A stretch of DNA of 53,455 bases from Streptomyces spirodelae (GTDB lineage Bacteria; Actinomycetota; Actinomycetes; Streptomycetales; Streptomycetaceae): assembly GCF_017676385.1 (NCBI RefSeq), contig NZ_JAFFZN010000041.1:1-53455 (forward strand), given 5' to 3'. Made by a program: the position numbers and the translations under genes. Position 1 is the stretch's first letter. Every line of letters starts with the position of its first letter. Positions 1 through 8,230 of this stretch are shown piece after piece. The notes under the pieces are model-generated. The model had not been told where the DNA came from. It saw only the letters and a program-made list of their open reading frames with translations, and ran no database searches.

Positions 1-10
1 GCTAGCGCGC

Positions 11-43
11 CCCGCACGATGTGTTGTCCAGCCGTCGTGCGGG
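11..43. terminator. Hairpin upstream of lgt
   Basis: A perfect 9-bp inverted repeat (CCCGCACGA at 11-19, TCGTGCGGG at 35-43) encloses a 15-nt loop and ends 45 nt before the lgt start. There is no T-tract. It could terminate or process the transcript of an upstream gene (in streptomycetes commonly trpA, outside this window) or sit in the lgt leader. Placement is seen; function is inferred. Confidence 0.4.
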
Positions 44-88
44 CTGAGTTACCGGAGCGGCGGCGGGCAGGGTAGCGTCGGGGGGGCC

Positions 89-1042
89 ATGGAGACCCTT
101 GCCTTTATTCCCAGTCCCTCGGCCGGTGAGATTCACCTCGGGCCGCTCCCGCTGCGCGGCTACGCGCTCTGCATCATCCTCGGCGTCTTCGTCGCGGTCT
201 GGCTCGGCGGGCGCCGGTGGGTCGCTCGGGGCGGGCAGCCGGGGACGGTCGCCGACATCGCCGTATGGGCAGTCCCCTTCGGTCTGGTCGGCGGCAGGCT
301 CTACCACGTCATCACCGACTACCAGCTCTACTTCGGCGAGGGCCGCAACCCCGTCGACGCCTTCCGGATCTGGGACGGCGGGCTCGGTATCTGGGGCGCG
401 ATCGCGCTGGGCGCGCTCGGCGCCTGGATCGGCTGCCGCCGCCGCGGCATCGCGCTGCCCGCCTACGCGGACGCCGTGGCGCCGGGCATCGTGCTGGCGC
501 AGGCGCTGGGCCGCTGGGGCAACTGGTTCAACCAGGAGTTGTACGGGCGGCCCACCGATCTGCCGTGGGCGCTCAAGATCGACCCGGAGCACCGGCCGGT
601 CGACACCCCCGACGTGGCCACGTACCACCCGACGTTCCTGTACGAGTCGCTGTGGTGCGTCGCCGTCGCGCTGCTGGTGATCTGGGCGGACAGGCGGTTC
701 AAGCTGGGGCACGGCAGGGCGTTCGCGGTCTATGTGGCCGGCTACACGGCGGGGCGCTTCTGGACCGAGTACCTGCGGGTGGACGACGCACACCACGTGC
801 TCGGCATGCGGCTGAACAACTGGACGGCGCTGATCGTCTTCCTCGCCGCGGTGGCCTACATCGTCGTCTCCGCGAAGAAGCGGCCGGGCCGCGAGGAGGT
901 CGTCGAGCCGGAGCCGGGGCCGGATGCCGTCGGCCCGGACGCCGCCTCCGAGGAGGAGGGGACCTCCGAGGAGAAGGCCGAGTCGCTGTCGAAGCCGGAG
1001 CCGGAGCCGGCCCGGAAGACAGCCGAAGGACCGGCTTCCTAG
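89..1042 (+). CDS. lgt: Prolipoprotein diacylglyceryl transferase
   Basis: Lgt transfers diacylglycerol from phosphatidylglycerol to the lipobox cysteine of prelipoproteins at the outer face of the cytoplasmic membrane. The 317-residue protein has about seven hydrophobic segments, the conserved DGGLGIWGA block near residue 95, the family signature GRWGNWFNQELYGRPTD at about 140-157, and HPTFLYES before the last helices. The C-terminal 50 residues are an acidic, Glu/Pro-rich tail (EPEPGPD..., EEEGTSEEKAES) that the core family lacks but actinobacterial members often have. The ATG at 89 follows a G-rich ribosome site. Substrates in this window would include the lipoproteins at 20288-20947 and 41145-41927. 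Identification is firm. Confidence 0.95.
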   Translation: METLAFIPSPSAGEIHLGPLPLRGYALCIILGVFVAVWLGGRRWVARGGQPGTVADIAVWAVPFGLVGGRLYHVITDYQLYFGEGRNPVDAFRIWDGGLGIWGAIALGALGAWIGCRRRGIALPAYADAVAPGIVLAQALGRWGNWFNQELYGRPTDLPWALKIDPEHRPVDTPDVATYHPTFLYESLWCVAVALLVIWADRRFKLGHGRAFAVYVAGYTAGRFWTEYLRVDDAHHVLGMRLNNWTALIVFLAAVAYIVVSAKKRPGREEVVEPEPGPDAVGPDAASEEEGTSEEKAESLSKPEPEPARKTAEGPAS

Positions 1043-1058
1043 CTCCGTAACGGGCGCG

Positions 1059-1075
1059 GGACAGGCCGCCTGTCC
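1059..1075. terminator. Short hairpin after lgt
   Basis: GGACAGG-CCG-CCTGTCC forms a 7-bp stem with a 3-nt loop, 16 nt after the lgt stop. There is no T-run after it, as is usual for streptomycete terminators. It abuts the AT-rich inverted repeat at 1076-1101, so it may separate lgt from the mrp operon. Confidence 0.4.
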
Positions 1076-1101
1076 GAATTGCATGGTTATGTATGCAATT
1101 C
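1076..1101. promoter_or_regulatory. AT-rich 9-8-9 inverted repeat before mrpA
   Basis: GAATTGCAT (1076-1084) and ATGCAATTC (1093-1101) are perfect inverted copies around the 8-nt spacer GGTTATGT. The element ends 7 nt before the mrpA GTG, and its AT content contrasts sharply with its surroundings. It is a good candidate protein-binding operator, or an RNA hairpin sequestering the start, for the Mrp antiporter operon. No recognisable strong ribosome site lies between it and the start codon. The symmetry is seen; the role is inference. Confidence 0.5.
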
Positions 1102-1108
1102 TCGGTGA

Positions 1109-4100
1109 GTGCTGTGGTTGATCGTCGTCCACTTCGCGGCCGCGTGCTGTGCCGGGCCCCTGGTGCGGTGGCTCGGGCCGCGCGCGTTCCTGCCGCTCGC
1201 GCTGGCCCCCGCCGGCGCGGCGGCATGGGCGGCGGCACACTACGGCCACATCGCGGACGGCGGCACGCTCAGTGAGCACACCACCTGGATTCCGGCGCTC
1301 GGCGTCGGCATCGCGCTGCGGTGTGACGCGCTCGCGCTGCTGATGGTGCTGATCGCCGGGGGCATCGGCGCCCTGGTGATGATCTACTGCGCGGCCTACT
1401 TCGACCGCGGCACCCCACAGCTCGGGAGCTTCGCCGGATCGCTGACCGCGTTCGCCGGGGCGATGCTCGGCCTGGTACTCGCCGACGATCTGATCGTGCT
1501 GTACGTGCTGTGGGAGCTCACTTCCGTCTTCTCCTTCCTGCTCATCGGGCACAGCTCGGCGCACCGGACCAACCGCCGGGCCGCGCTCCAGGCGCTGCTG
1601 GTCACCACGCTCGGCGGGCTGGTGATGTTCGTCGGCTTCCTGATGCTGGGGCAGGCCGCGGGCACCTACCGCCTCTCCCGGCTGCTCGCCGACCCACCGG
1701 GCGGGGGAGCGCTGGTGGCGGGCGCGCTGGTGCTGATTCTCGTGGGGGCGCTGTCCAAGTCCGCCATCTGGCCGTTCAGCTTCTGGCTGCCCGGAGCCAT
1801 GGCCGCCGCCACGCCGGTCTCCGCCTATCTGCACGCCGCGGCCATGGTCAAGGCCGGGGTCTATCTGATCGCGCGGCTCGCACCCGGCTTCGCCGACGTG
1901 GTGCCCTGGCGGGCGCTGGTGCTCGTACTGGGCAGCGTCACCATGCTGCTGGGCGGCTGGCGTGCGCTGCGCGAGACGGATCTGAAGCGGCTGCTGGCCT
2001 TCGGAACCGTCAGCCAACTCGGCTTCATCACCGTGCTGGTGGGCGACGGCACCCGGAACGCCGCGCTGGCCGGGGCCGATGTGATCCTGGCGCACGCGCT
2101 GTTCAAGGCGCCGCTCTTCCTGGTCGTCGGCGCCATCGACCACCTCACCGGCACCCGCGACCTCGACCGGCTCTCCGGCGTCGGCCGGTCGCTGCCGGGG
2201 CTGTGCGCCGTCGCCGTACTCGCCGGACTCTCCATGGCGGGGCTGCCGCCGCTGCTCGGGTTCGTCGGCAAGGAGGCCGCCGTCTCCGCGCTGCCGCAGG
2301 TCGGCACGGCCGAGACCTGGGCGCTGGCGGCCGTCGTCGCAGGTGCTGTCCTCACCACCGCCTACACGCTGCGCTTCCTGTGGGGTGCCTTCGCCCGCAA
2401 GGAATGCGGAGTGCCACCCCTGGAGCCGGTGACCGTGCCCCCAGGGGCCCGCACCGGAGGGCTGCTGCTGGGGCCGCCGCTGGTGTGCGTCCTGGCCGGG
2501 CTCGCGCTGGGCCCCGGCGTGCGGTGGCTCGACCCGCTGCTGAGCCGGTACGCCGACCTCTTCCCCGCCGAGGGCGCCCCTTACCACCTCGCGCTGTGGC
2601 ACGGCTGGGGCGCCGCGCTGGGCCTCTCGGCCCTCTCCTGGGTGCTGGGTGTTGCCGTCTTCCTCGCCGGGCGGCCGCTGGCGGCGCTCGGCGACCGGCT
2701 CGCACGCCTCGACGGCGACCAGGTGTTCGCCCGGGCGCTGTGGGCGCTGGAGCGGATCTCGCTCCAGATCACCGGCCTCGTGCAGCGCGGCTCGCTGCCC
2801 GTGTACCTGGGCACGGCCCTCCTCGTGCTGTTCGGCTTCCAGACCGCGCAGCTGGTGGCCGGACAGCCGTGGCCCGACCTCGCCCCGGTGCGCTGGTACG
2901 ACTCGGTCCCGCAGCTTGTCGTCGCCGCCGGGGTCGCGGGGGTGTCGGTGCTGTGCGTGGCGGCACGGCAGCGGCTGACGGCTGCCGTACTCGCCGGCAT
3001 CACCGGGTACGGCGCCGGGCTCCTGTACGTCCTGCACGGTGCGCCCGACCTGGCACTGACGCAGTTCGCCGTCGAGACCGTCTCGCTCACCGTCTTCGTC
3101 CTGGTGCTGCGCAGGATGCCCGCGCGCTTCCCGGACGGCAGCCGGATGTGGCGGACCCGGCGCGGTACGCAGCTCGTCTTCTCCGTCGCAGCCGGAGGGC
3201 TGATCGCCGGGCTCGTCCACCTCGCGCTGGCGGCCCGTACCGGCCCGCCCTCCGGCCCCGAACTGCTCGACGCGACGGCGCACGAGGGTGTCCGCAACGT
3301 GGTGGCCACCACCCTGGTGGACCTGCGCGCCTGGGACACCATGGGCGAATCGGGCGTACTCGCCGTCGCCGCCATCGGCGTGACCAGCCTCGTCTATCTG
3401 CGGCGCCGTGCCCGGGTGCCCGTCGCACACCCCCTGCCAGGAGCCGAGGAGCCCGGCGCCGGGCAGCCGGGCGGGCCGCCGGTCGCCGGTCCCGGCGCAC
3501 CGCCCGGAGCCGGGGCCCCCGGCTCGGCGAGCGTCACCCTGGACCGCTCCGCGGGCGCCGGCGCCGGGCCGTCGGACACCGGGCCGGCCGGTGCCGGGCC
3601 GGGCCGCACCGGGCCGTCGGACACCGGTTCCCACCGCCCTCCGGGCGGGCGCCTGGACGCCTGGAAGCAGCCCGTACGGCCCGGTGCGCGCGCACCGCAC
3701 GGTTCGCCCGTCGCCCCCCGCCGCACCTGGCTGACGGCCAGCTCCTCGCTCGCCCCCGAGGGCCGCTCGGTGATGTTCGAGGTGATGGCCCGGCTGGTCT
3801 TCCACCCCATTCTGGTGCTCTCCCTCTACCTGCTCTTCTCCGCCGAGAACCAGCCCGGTGGCGGCTTCACAGCGGGGCTGGTCGCCGGGCTCGCGCTGGC
3901 GGTGCGCTATCTGGCGGGCGGGCGCCTGGAACTGGCGGCGGCGGCGCCCGTGGACCCCGGCTTCCTGCTCGGTCTGGGCCTGCTGACCATCACGGGTACC
4001 GGTCTTGCCGGTCTGTGGCTGGGCGGCAGCGTGCTGGCCTCCGGGAAGGTGACCGGCGAGATGTGGCTGGTCGGCCCGTGGCACGCGGCCAGCCCCGTGC

Positions 4101-4264
4101 TCTTCGACACCGGTGTCTATCTGCTCGTCCTCGGCGTCGTCCTCGATGTGCTGCGCAGCCTCGGCTCGGAGATCGACCGCCGGCTGGAGCGCGAGCGCGC
4201 CCGCGGCGTGGACGCCTCCGGCAGCACGGGCGGCGAGGGCGGTACGGCGGAGGGGCGGCCATGA
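1109..4264 (+). CDS. mrpA: Mrp Na+/H+ antiporter, fused subunits A and B
   Basis: This is the largest membrane subunit of the multi-subunit Mrp (Mnh/Sha) cation/proton antiporter. Residues 1 to about 500 form a NuoL/ND5-like proton-channel domain (ELTSVFSFLLIGH, KSAIWPFSFWLPGAMAAATPVSAYLHAA, LLAFGTVSQLGFI). An MrpA-specific C-terminal membrane region follows to about 760. Residues about 765-885 are a Pro/Gly/Ala-rich linker with repeated GPSDTG motifs. From about residue 887 (MFEVMARLVFHPILVLSLYLLF...NQPGGGF) the protein is MrpB/MnhB-like. At 1051 residues it explains why no separate mrpB is present. The start is GTG. The stop overlaps mrpC by 4 nt (ATGA), implying translational coupling. Family assignment is firm; the transported cation is not shown by sequence. 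Confidence 0.93.
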   Translation: MLWLIVVHFAAACCAGPLVRWLGPRAFLPLALAPAGAAAWAAAHYGHIADGGTLSEHTTWIPALGVGIALRCDALALLMVLIAGGIGALVMIYCAAYFDRGTPQLGSFAGSLTAFAGAMLGLVLADDLIVLYVLWELTSVFSFLLIGHSSAHRTNRRAALQALLVTTLGGLVMFVGFLMLGQAAGTYRLSRLLADPPGGGALVAGALVLILVGALSKSAIWPFSFWLPGAMAAATPVSAYLHAAAMVKAGVYLIARLAPGFADVVPWRALVLVLGSVTMLLGGWRALRETDLKRLLAFGTVSQLGFITVLVGDGTRNAALAGADVILAHALFKAPLFLVVGAIDHLTGTRDLDRLSGVGRSLPGLCAVAVLAGLSMAGLPPLLGFVGKEAAVSALPQVGTAETWALAAVVAGAVLTTAYTLRFLWGAFARKECGVPPLEPVTVPPGARTGGLLLGPPLVCVLAGLALGPGVRWLDPLLSRYADLFPAEGAPYHLALWHGWGAALGLSALSWVLGVAVFLAGRPLAALGDRLARLDGDQVFARALWALERISLQITGLVQRGSLPVYLGTALLVLFGFQTAQLVAGQPWPDLAPVRWYDSVPQLVVAAGVAGVSVLCVAARQRLTAAVLAGITGYGAGLLYVLHGAPDLALTQFAVETVSLTVFVLVLRRMPARFPDGSRMWRTRRGTQLVFSVAAGGLIAGLVHLALAARTGPPSGPELLDATAHEGVRNVVATTLVDLRAWDTMGESGVLAVAAIGVTSLVYLRRRARVPVAHPLPGAEEPGAGQPGGPPVAGPGAPPGAGAPGSASVTLDRSAGAGAGPSDTGPAGAGPGRTGPSDTGSHRPPGGRLDAWKQPVRPGARAPHGSPVAPRRTWLTASSSLAPEGRSVMFEVMARLVFHPILVLSLYLLFSAENQPGGGFTAGLVAGLALAVRYLAGGRLELAAAAPVDPGFLLGLGLLTITGTGLAGLWLGGSVLASGKVTGEMWLVGPWHAASPVLFDTGVYLLVLGVVLDVLRSLGSEIDRRLERERARGVDASGSTGGEGGTAEGRP

Positions 4265-4896
4265 CGACGGGAACGGTCGCACTGGTGGGCTGCGGCGGCG
4301 TGCTGTTCGCCTGCGGTACCGCGCTGCTGCTGGCCCGGCCGCTGACCCGCATCCTGCTGGGCGCCGTCCTCATCGGCAACGGCGTCAACCTCCTGGTGCT
4401 CGCCACCTCGGGGCCCGACGGCAATGCCGCGCTGCTCTACCCCGGCACGGAGCGGAAGACGATCGCCGACCCGCTGCCACAGGCGTTCATCCTCACCGCC
4501 ATCGTCATCACCCTGGCGCTGACCGCCTTCCTGGCGACCATGGCCTACCGCGCCTGGCAGCACTCCGGCAACGACGACGTGCCCGACGACATCGAGGACA
4601 TCCGCGTCGTACGCCGCGCCACCTACGCCGAGGAGCGCGAACGGCTGCGCGCCGCCTACCGCAAGCAGCGCCACGCCTACCGAGCCCTGGCACACGACGA
4701 GGAGGAGCGCGAAGCACAGGAGCACACCGTCTACGAGCGGCTCGGCACGGCGCGCGACCGGTACCGCGGGCTGCGTCGGCGCGCCCGCGCCGACGCGCGC
4801 GCCTTCCGCGCCCGGCAGGCGCGCGCCGAGGAGACGGCGGAGGACATCGTAGGGGAGGACGACCCGTGGCAGACCATCCTGGGCGCCGACCGATGA
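4261..4896 (+). CDS. mrpC: Mrp Na+/H+ antiporter subunit C
   Basis: MrpC is a NuoK-like small membrane subunit. Residues 1-100 have three hydrophobic helices with the NuoK-type LIGNGVNLLVLA block and DPLPQAFILTAIVITLALTAFLATMAYR. The remaining 110 residues form a long, highly charged cytoplasmic tail (YAEERERLRAAYRKQRHAYRAL...), about doubling the usual length of 110-120 residues; long tails are known in actinobacterial homologues. The ATG overlaps the mrpA stop by 4 nt. The stop overlaps the next reading frame (4893) by 4 nt, while mrpD begins 190 nt further on, which is unusual for this operon type. Confidence 0.92.
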   Translation: MTTGTVALVGCGGVLFACGTALLLARPLTRILLGAVLIGNGVNLLVLATSGPDGNAALLYPGTERKTIADPLPQAFILTAIVITLALTAFLATMAYRAWQHSGNDDVPDDIEDIRVVRRATYAEERERLRAAYRKQRHAYRALAHDEEEREAQEHTVYERLGTARDRYRGLRRRARADARAFRARQARAEETAEDIVGEDDPWQTILGADR

Positions 4897-5090
4897 GGCC
4901 GCGCACTGTCTTTCCGGCGCGCATCTTCTTCCCGCCGCAGCGGCGCGCACCGCATACGCCGTCCGGCGGTCCGCCCGGACGGCGTCCGGGGCAGGCGTCG
5001 TCCCGGCCGGCAGCGGCAGTTCGGCACCGCCGGTCCGCGCCGTCGGGCCGCTCGCCGTCGCGGCGGGCAGAGGCGGAGGCCCGGCCATGA
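4893..5090 (+). CDS. Small bridging ORF between mrpC and mrpD (unknown)
   Basis: A 65-codon frame starts ATGA on the mrpC stop and ends TGA within the ATGA of the mrpD start, so it overlaps both neighbours by 4 nt exactly like the other joints of the operon. The predicted product is basic and Arg/Pro/Ser-rich (MRPRTVFPARIFFPPQRR...), with no membrane helix and no family I recognise. It may be translated only to carry ribosomes across to mrpD (translational coupling), it may be a genuine small protein, or the gap may simply be a low-complexity insertion that stayed open. The perfect double overlap favours translation, but the amino-acid composition looks unselected. Confidence 0.4.
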   Translation: MRPRTVFPARIFFPPQRRAPHTPSGGPPGRRPGQASSRPAAAVRHRRSAPSGRSPSRRAEAEARP

Positions 5091-6778
5091 GCGCGGCTGC
5101 GACGCTGGTGCCGCTGCCCGTGATCCTGCCCCTGTGCGCGGCAGGGCTGAAACTGGCCATCGGAGCGAGGCTCGAACGCGTGCAGCGGTTCATCAGCGCT
5201 GCCGTGCTGCTCGCCGTCCTGGTCGTCTCGTTGCTGCTGCTGATCGCCGCCGACCGGCACGGCCCGCAGGTGATGGACGCGGGTGGCTGGGCGCCCCCGG
5301 TGGGGATCGTGCTGGTCGCCGACCGGCTCTCCGCGCTGATGCTGGTGATCTCCTCCTCCGTGACGCTGAGCGTGCTCGTCTATTCCGTGGGCCAGGGCAT
5401 GGCCGACAACGACGACACCACCCCGCTGTCCGTCTTCCACCCCTCCTACCTGGTGCTGGTCGCCGGGGTCTCGGACACCTTCCTGGCCGGGGACCTGTTC
5501 AACCTCTACGTCGGCTTCGAGCTGATGCTGACGGCCAGCTATGTGCTGATGACCATCGGCGGAACGCTGGCGCGCATCCGCGCGGGCGCCACGTACGCGA
5601 TCGTCTCGCTGCTGTCGTCCATGCTGTTCCTGGCGGCCGTGGCCATGGTGTACGCGGCGGCTGGGACCGTCACCATGGCCCAGCTGCCCGCCCGGCTGGA
5701 CGCGCTGCCGCAGAGCGTGGGCATGGTCATCCAGATCGCGCTGCTCGGCGTCTTCGCGATCAAGGCGGCCGTCTTCCCGCTGGCCGCCTGGCTGCCCGAC
5801 TCCTACCCCACGGCCCCGGCGCCGGTGACCGCCGTCTTCGCCGGACTGCTGACCAAGGTCGGCATCTACGCCATGCTGCGCACCCAGACGCTGCTCTTCC
5901 CCGGGCAGCGCATCGATGCCGTGCTGATGGTCCTGGCGCTGCTGTCGCTGCTCGTCGGCATCCTGGGCGCCGTCGCGCAGACCGACCTGAAGCGGCTGCT
6001 GTCCTTCACCCTGGTCAGCCACATGGGGTACATGGTCTTCGGTATCGGCCTCGGCACCCTGGGCGGTATCTCGGGCGCGATGTTCTACGTCGCCCACCAC
6101 ATCACCGTCCAGACCACCCTCTTCCTCGTCGCCGGACTGGTCGAACGCCGCAGCGGAACCACGGACCTGCAGAGCCTGGGCGGTCTGGCGCGCCTCTCCC
6201 CGCTGCTGGCGGTGCTGTTCTTCGTACCGGCCCTGAACCTCGCCGGTATCCCGCCGCTCTCCGGCTTCCTGGGCAAGTTCGGGCTGCTGCGGGCCGGGGT
6301 GGACGACGGCGGGGTGCTCGCCTACGTACTGGTGGCGGGCGGCACCGTCACCAGCCTGCTCACCCTGTACGCCCTGGCCAAGGCGTGGAACCTGGCGTTC
6401 TGGCGCGCCGCCACGCCCGAGATGTGCGCGGCGGGCACGGTGCTGGAGTCGACGGAGGAGGACAGCGTCCAGGAGCCGCCCGGGGCGGGTGCCCAGGGCG
6501 CCGCCGCGGCCCGGGGAACGCCGCAGCCGGACGTCGGTGACTGGCCCGCCGGAGGGCTCAGGGTGCTGGTGCCGCGCCGGGTGACGGCCACCTTCGGCGG
6601 CCAGGAGATCACCACCACCAGCTCGCTCCCCGTCAGCATGACCGGCGCCACCGCGGCCCTGGTGCTCTTCGGACTGGCCTTCACCGTGCTGGCGGGGCCC
6701 CTGTTCGGACTGACCGACCGCGCGGCCGGCGAAATGCTGGCGCGCACCCCCTACGTGGAGGCGGTGATGGACAGATGA
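5087..6778 (+). CDS. mrpD: Mrp Na+/H+ antiporter subunit D
   Basis: MrpD is the second antiporter-type (NuoM/NuoN-like) channel subunit of the Mrp complex. The 563-residue protein has about 14 hydrophobic segments, FNLYVGFELMLTASYVLM, the lysine-bearing IKAAVFPLAAWLPDSYPTAP helix and TDLKRLLSFTLVSHMGYMVFG, all diagnostic for proton-pumping-type subunits. Between about residues 440 and 510 there is a soluble Glu/Ala/Gly-rich insertion (STEEDSVQEPPGAGAQG...) before the final helix. The start ATG overlaps the stop of the small upstream frame; its own stop overlaps mrpE by 4 nt. Confidence 0.93.
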   Translation: MSAAATLVPLPVILPLCAAGLKLAIGARLERVQRFISAAVLLAVLVVSLLLLIAADRHGPQVMDAGGWAPPVGIVLVADRLSALMLVISSSVTLSVLVYSVGQGMADNDDTTPLSVFHPSYLVLVAGVSDTFLAGDLFNLYVGFELMLTASYVLMTIGGTLARIRAGATYAIVSLLSSMLFLAAVAMVYAAAGTVTMAQLPARLDALPQSVGMVIQIALLGVFAIKAAVFPLAAWLPDSYPTAPAPVTAVFAGLLTKVGIYAMLRTQTLLFPGQRIDAVLMVLALLSLLVGILGAVAQTDLKRLLSFTLVSHMGYMVFGIGLGTLGGISGAMFYVAHHITVQTTLFLVAGLVERRSGTTDLQSLGGLARLSPLLAVLFFVPALNLAGIPPLSGFLGKFGLLRAGVDDGGVLAYVLVAGGTVTSLLTLYALAKAWNLAFWRAATPEMCAAGTVLESTEEDSVQEPPGAGAQGAAAARGTPQPDVGDWPAGGLRVLVPRRVTATFGGQEITTTSSLPVSMTGATAALVLFGLAFTVLAGPLFGLTDRAAGEMLARTPYVEAVMDR

Positions 6779-7359
6779 CAGCCCCTCAGCGGCTCCCCGA
6801 GGCCAGCCGGCTGCGGGCCACCCAGTGGCCCATGGTGCTGGGCCTGACCCTGCTGTGGCTGCTGCTGTGGGGCACGCCCACCCCGGCCAACGTCGTGACG
6901 GGGGTGCTGGTCGCGCTGCTGGTGGTGCTCGTCTTCCCGCTGCCGCCCATCGAGAAGCAGGCCCGCCTCCACCCGCTGGGCATCATTCGGTTCATCGGCA
7001 CCTTCGGGCTGGACATGGTCGTCTCCAGCTGGCGGATCGCCCGCTCCATCCTGGCGCCCGGCCGCCCGCGCTGCGCCGTGCTCGCGGTGGAGATGCGCTG
7101 TCCCGGCGATCTGATGCTGACCGTCACGGCCGTGGCCGTCACCGCCGTACCAGGCAGCACTGTCCTGGAGGTCGACCGCCGGTCGGGAACCCTCTATCTG
7201 CATGTGCTCGGCGGCGACCGGGAGGAGGACCTGGCGCGGGCCCGGCGGGACGCACTGCGACTGGAGACGCGGGTGGTGGAGGCGTTCGGCACCGCGGCCG
7301 ACGTCACCGCGATCCGCGCTTCCGAGGCGGCCGAGGAGGTGTTCGGCCGGTGGCGGTGA
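6775..7359 (+). CDS. mrpE: Mrp Na+/H+ antiporter subunit E
   Basis: MrpE is a small accessory subunit needed for Mrp complex activity. The 194-residue protein has two N-terminal hydrophobic helices (VLGLTLLWLLLWG and VVTGVLVALLVVLVFPLPP). The conserved cytosolic region carries DMVVSSWRIARSIL, then the family's SITLTPGT-like block, here VTAVPGSTVLEVD. ATGA overlap with mrpD and GTGA overlap with mrpF place it inside one translationally coupled operon. Confidence 0.92.
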   Translation: MTAPQRLPEASRLRATQWPMVLGLTLLWLLLWGTPTPANVVTGVLVALLVVLVFPLPPIEKQARLHPLGIIRFIGTFGLDMVVSSWRIARSILAPGRPRCAVLAVEMRCPGDLMLTVTAVAVTAVPGSTVLEVDRRSGTLYLHVLGGDREEDLARARRDALRLETRVVEAFGTAADVTAIRASEAAEEVFGRWR

Positions 7360-7772
7360 CGGCTGCGTCCCACGCGTCGGCCTTCGAGGTGGCCGCGGCC
7401 AGGGCGCCGGACTACGAGGTGGCCGCGGTCCAGGGGCCGGCCTTCGAGGTGGCCGCGGCGGTGATCGCGGGGCTGCTGCTCGCCGCCGGGCTGATGGTGA
7501 CCCTCCGGCTGGTGCGGGGCCCCTCGACGCTGGACCGCGCCGTCGCTCTCGACGCGCTGGTCGCCGTGGTGATGGCCGGGATCGGCCTGCAGTCCGCGGT
7601 CCGCAGCAACCCCTTCTACCTGCCCGTTCTCCTCGTCCTCTCCTTCCTCGGCTTCACCGGTTCGGTCGGTGTCGCCCGCTTCATGGCGCTGCGCGACGAG
7701 GCCGGGACCGAGAACGTGGACGAGGACGAGGGCACCGGAGAGCCTGGCACGCCCCCCGAGGAGCCGCGATGA
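7356..7772 (+). CDS. mrpF: Mrp Na+/H+ antiporter subunit F
   Basis: MrpF is a three-helix membrane subunit. The core (VIAGLLLAAGLMVTLRLVRGPSTLDRAVALDAL...PVLLVLSFLGFTGSVGVARFM) is typical, and the tail is acidic. The first 37 residues are not typical: they contain three 10-residue repeats ([FY]EVAA...) encoded by a tandem 30-bp DNA repeat at 7377-7466. GTG at 7356 overlaps the mrpE stop (GTGA); an in-frame GTG at 7350 is an alternative start. The stop overlaps mrpG by 4 nt. Confidence 0.88.
   Translation: MTAASHASAFEVAAARAPDYEVAAVQGPAFEVAAAVIAGLLLAAGLMVTLRLVRGPSTLDRAVALDALVAVVMAGIGLQSAVRSNPFYLPVLLVLSFLGFTGSVGVARFMALRDEAGTENVDEDEGTGEPGTPPEEPR
7377..7466 (+). repeat. Three in-frame 30-bp tandem repeats in mrpF
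   Basis: Units at 7377-7406, 7407-7436 and 7437-7466 encode SAFEVAAARA, PDYEVAAVQG and PAFEVAAAVI. Nucleotides around TTCGAGGTGGCCGCGG are nearly identical between units, indicating a recent in-frame duplication just before the first transmembrane helix. Confidence 0.85.
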
Positions 7773-8188
7773 GCTGGAGCGGAGTGGCCGATGTGGCAGG
7801 AGCCGGCTGCATGCTGGTGGGCGCCGTGCTCTGTCTGCTCGCGGGGATCGGACTGCTGCGGCTGCCGGACGTCCTCAGCCGGATGCACGCCGCGACCAAG
7901 CCCCAGTCCTTCGGCCTGCTGCTCGTACTGTTCGGCGCGGGGCTGTGGCTGCGCAGCCCCATCGACCTGTGCACCCTGCTGCTCGTCGCCCTCTTCCAAT
8001 TGCTGACCTCTCCGGTGGCAGCGCACATGGTGGGCCGCGCCGCCTACCGGACCGGCCGGCTCGACCGGGAGGGGCTGGTCCGCGACGAGCTGGCGGACGT
8101 GCTGGGGGCGGCGTCCTCCGGGCGGGGAGCCGAGGGCGGGCAAGGGCCGGGGGAGGGCCCGGAAGGAAACCCCAGGTCAGCGGGGTAA
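7769..8188 (+). CDS. mrpG: Mrp Na+/H+ antiporter subunit G
   Basis: MrpG is the last subunit of the operon. The 139-residue protein has three hydrophobic helices and the family hallmark GLLRLPDVLSRMHAATKPQSFG near residues 27-48, followed by LLLVALFQLLTSPVAAHMVGRAAYRTG. The C-terminal 30 residues are a Gly-rich soluble extension. The start is in ATGA overlap with mrpF. About 100 nt separate the stop from the next gene, so mrpG probably closes the operon. Confidence 0.93.
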   Translation: MSWSGVADVAGAGCMLVGAVLCLLAGIGLLRLPDVLSRMHAATKPQSFGLLLVLFGAGLWLRSPIDLCTLLLVALFQLLTSPVAAHMVGRAAYRTGRLDREGLVRDELADVLGAASSGRGAEGGQGPGEGPEGNPRSAG

Positions 8189-8230
8189 GTACGGCCTTCC
8201 TTGCTGGCAGTGCAGCCGCCTTGGTGCCTA

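Noticed and set aside
2..4282. Minus-strand open frame of over 1400 codons opposite lgt and mrpA
   Set aside because: It is an antisense artefact of high GC3 coding DNA: the translation is Gln/Gly/Arg-rich with no domain, while the plus strand carries clear Lgt and Mrp families. The same applies to other long antisense frames, for example opposite the P450s and gltB.
4113..4892. Extension of the small mrpC-mrpD bridging frame upstream through mrpA/mrpC
   Set aside because: It only runs out of frame through real genes; the ATG at 4893 overlapping the mrpC stop is the only sensible start.
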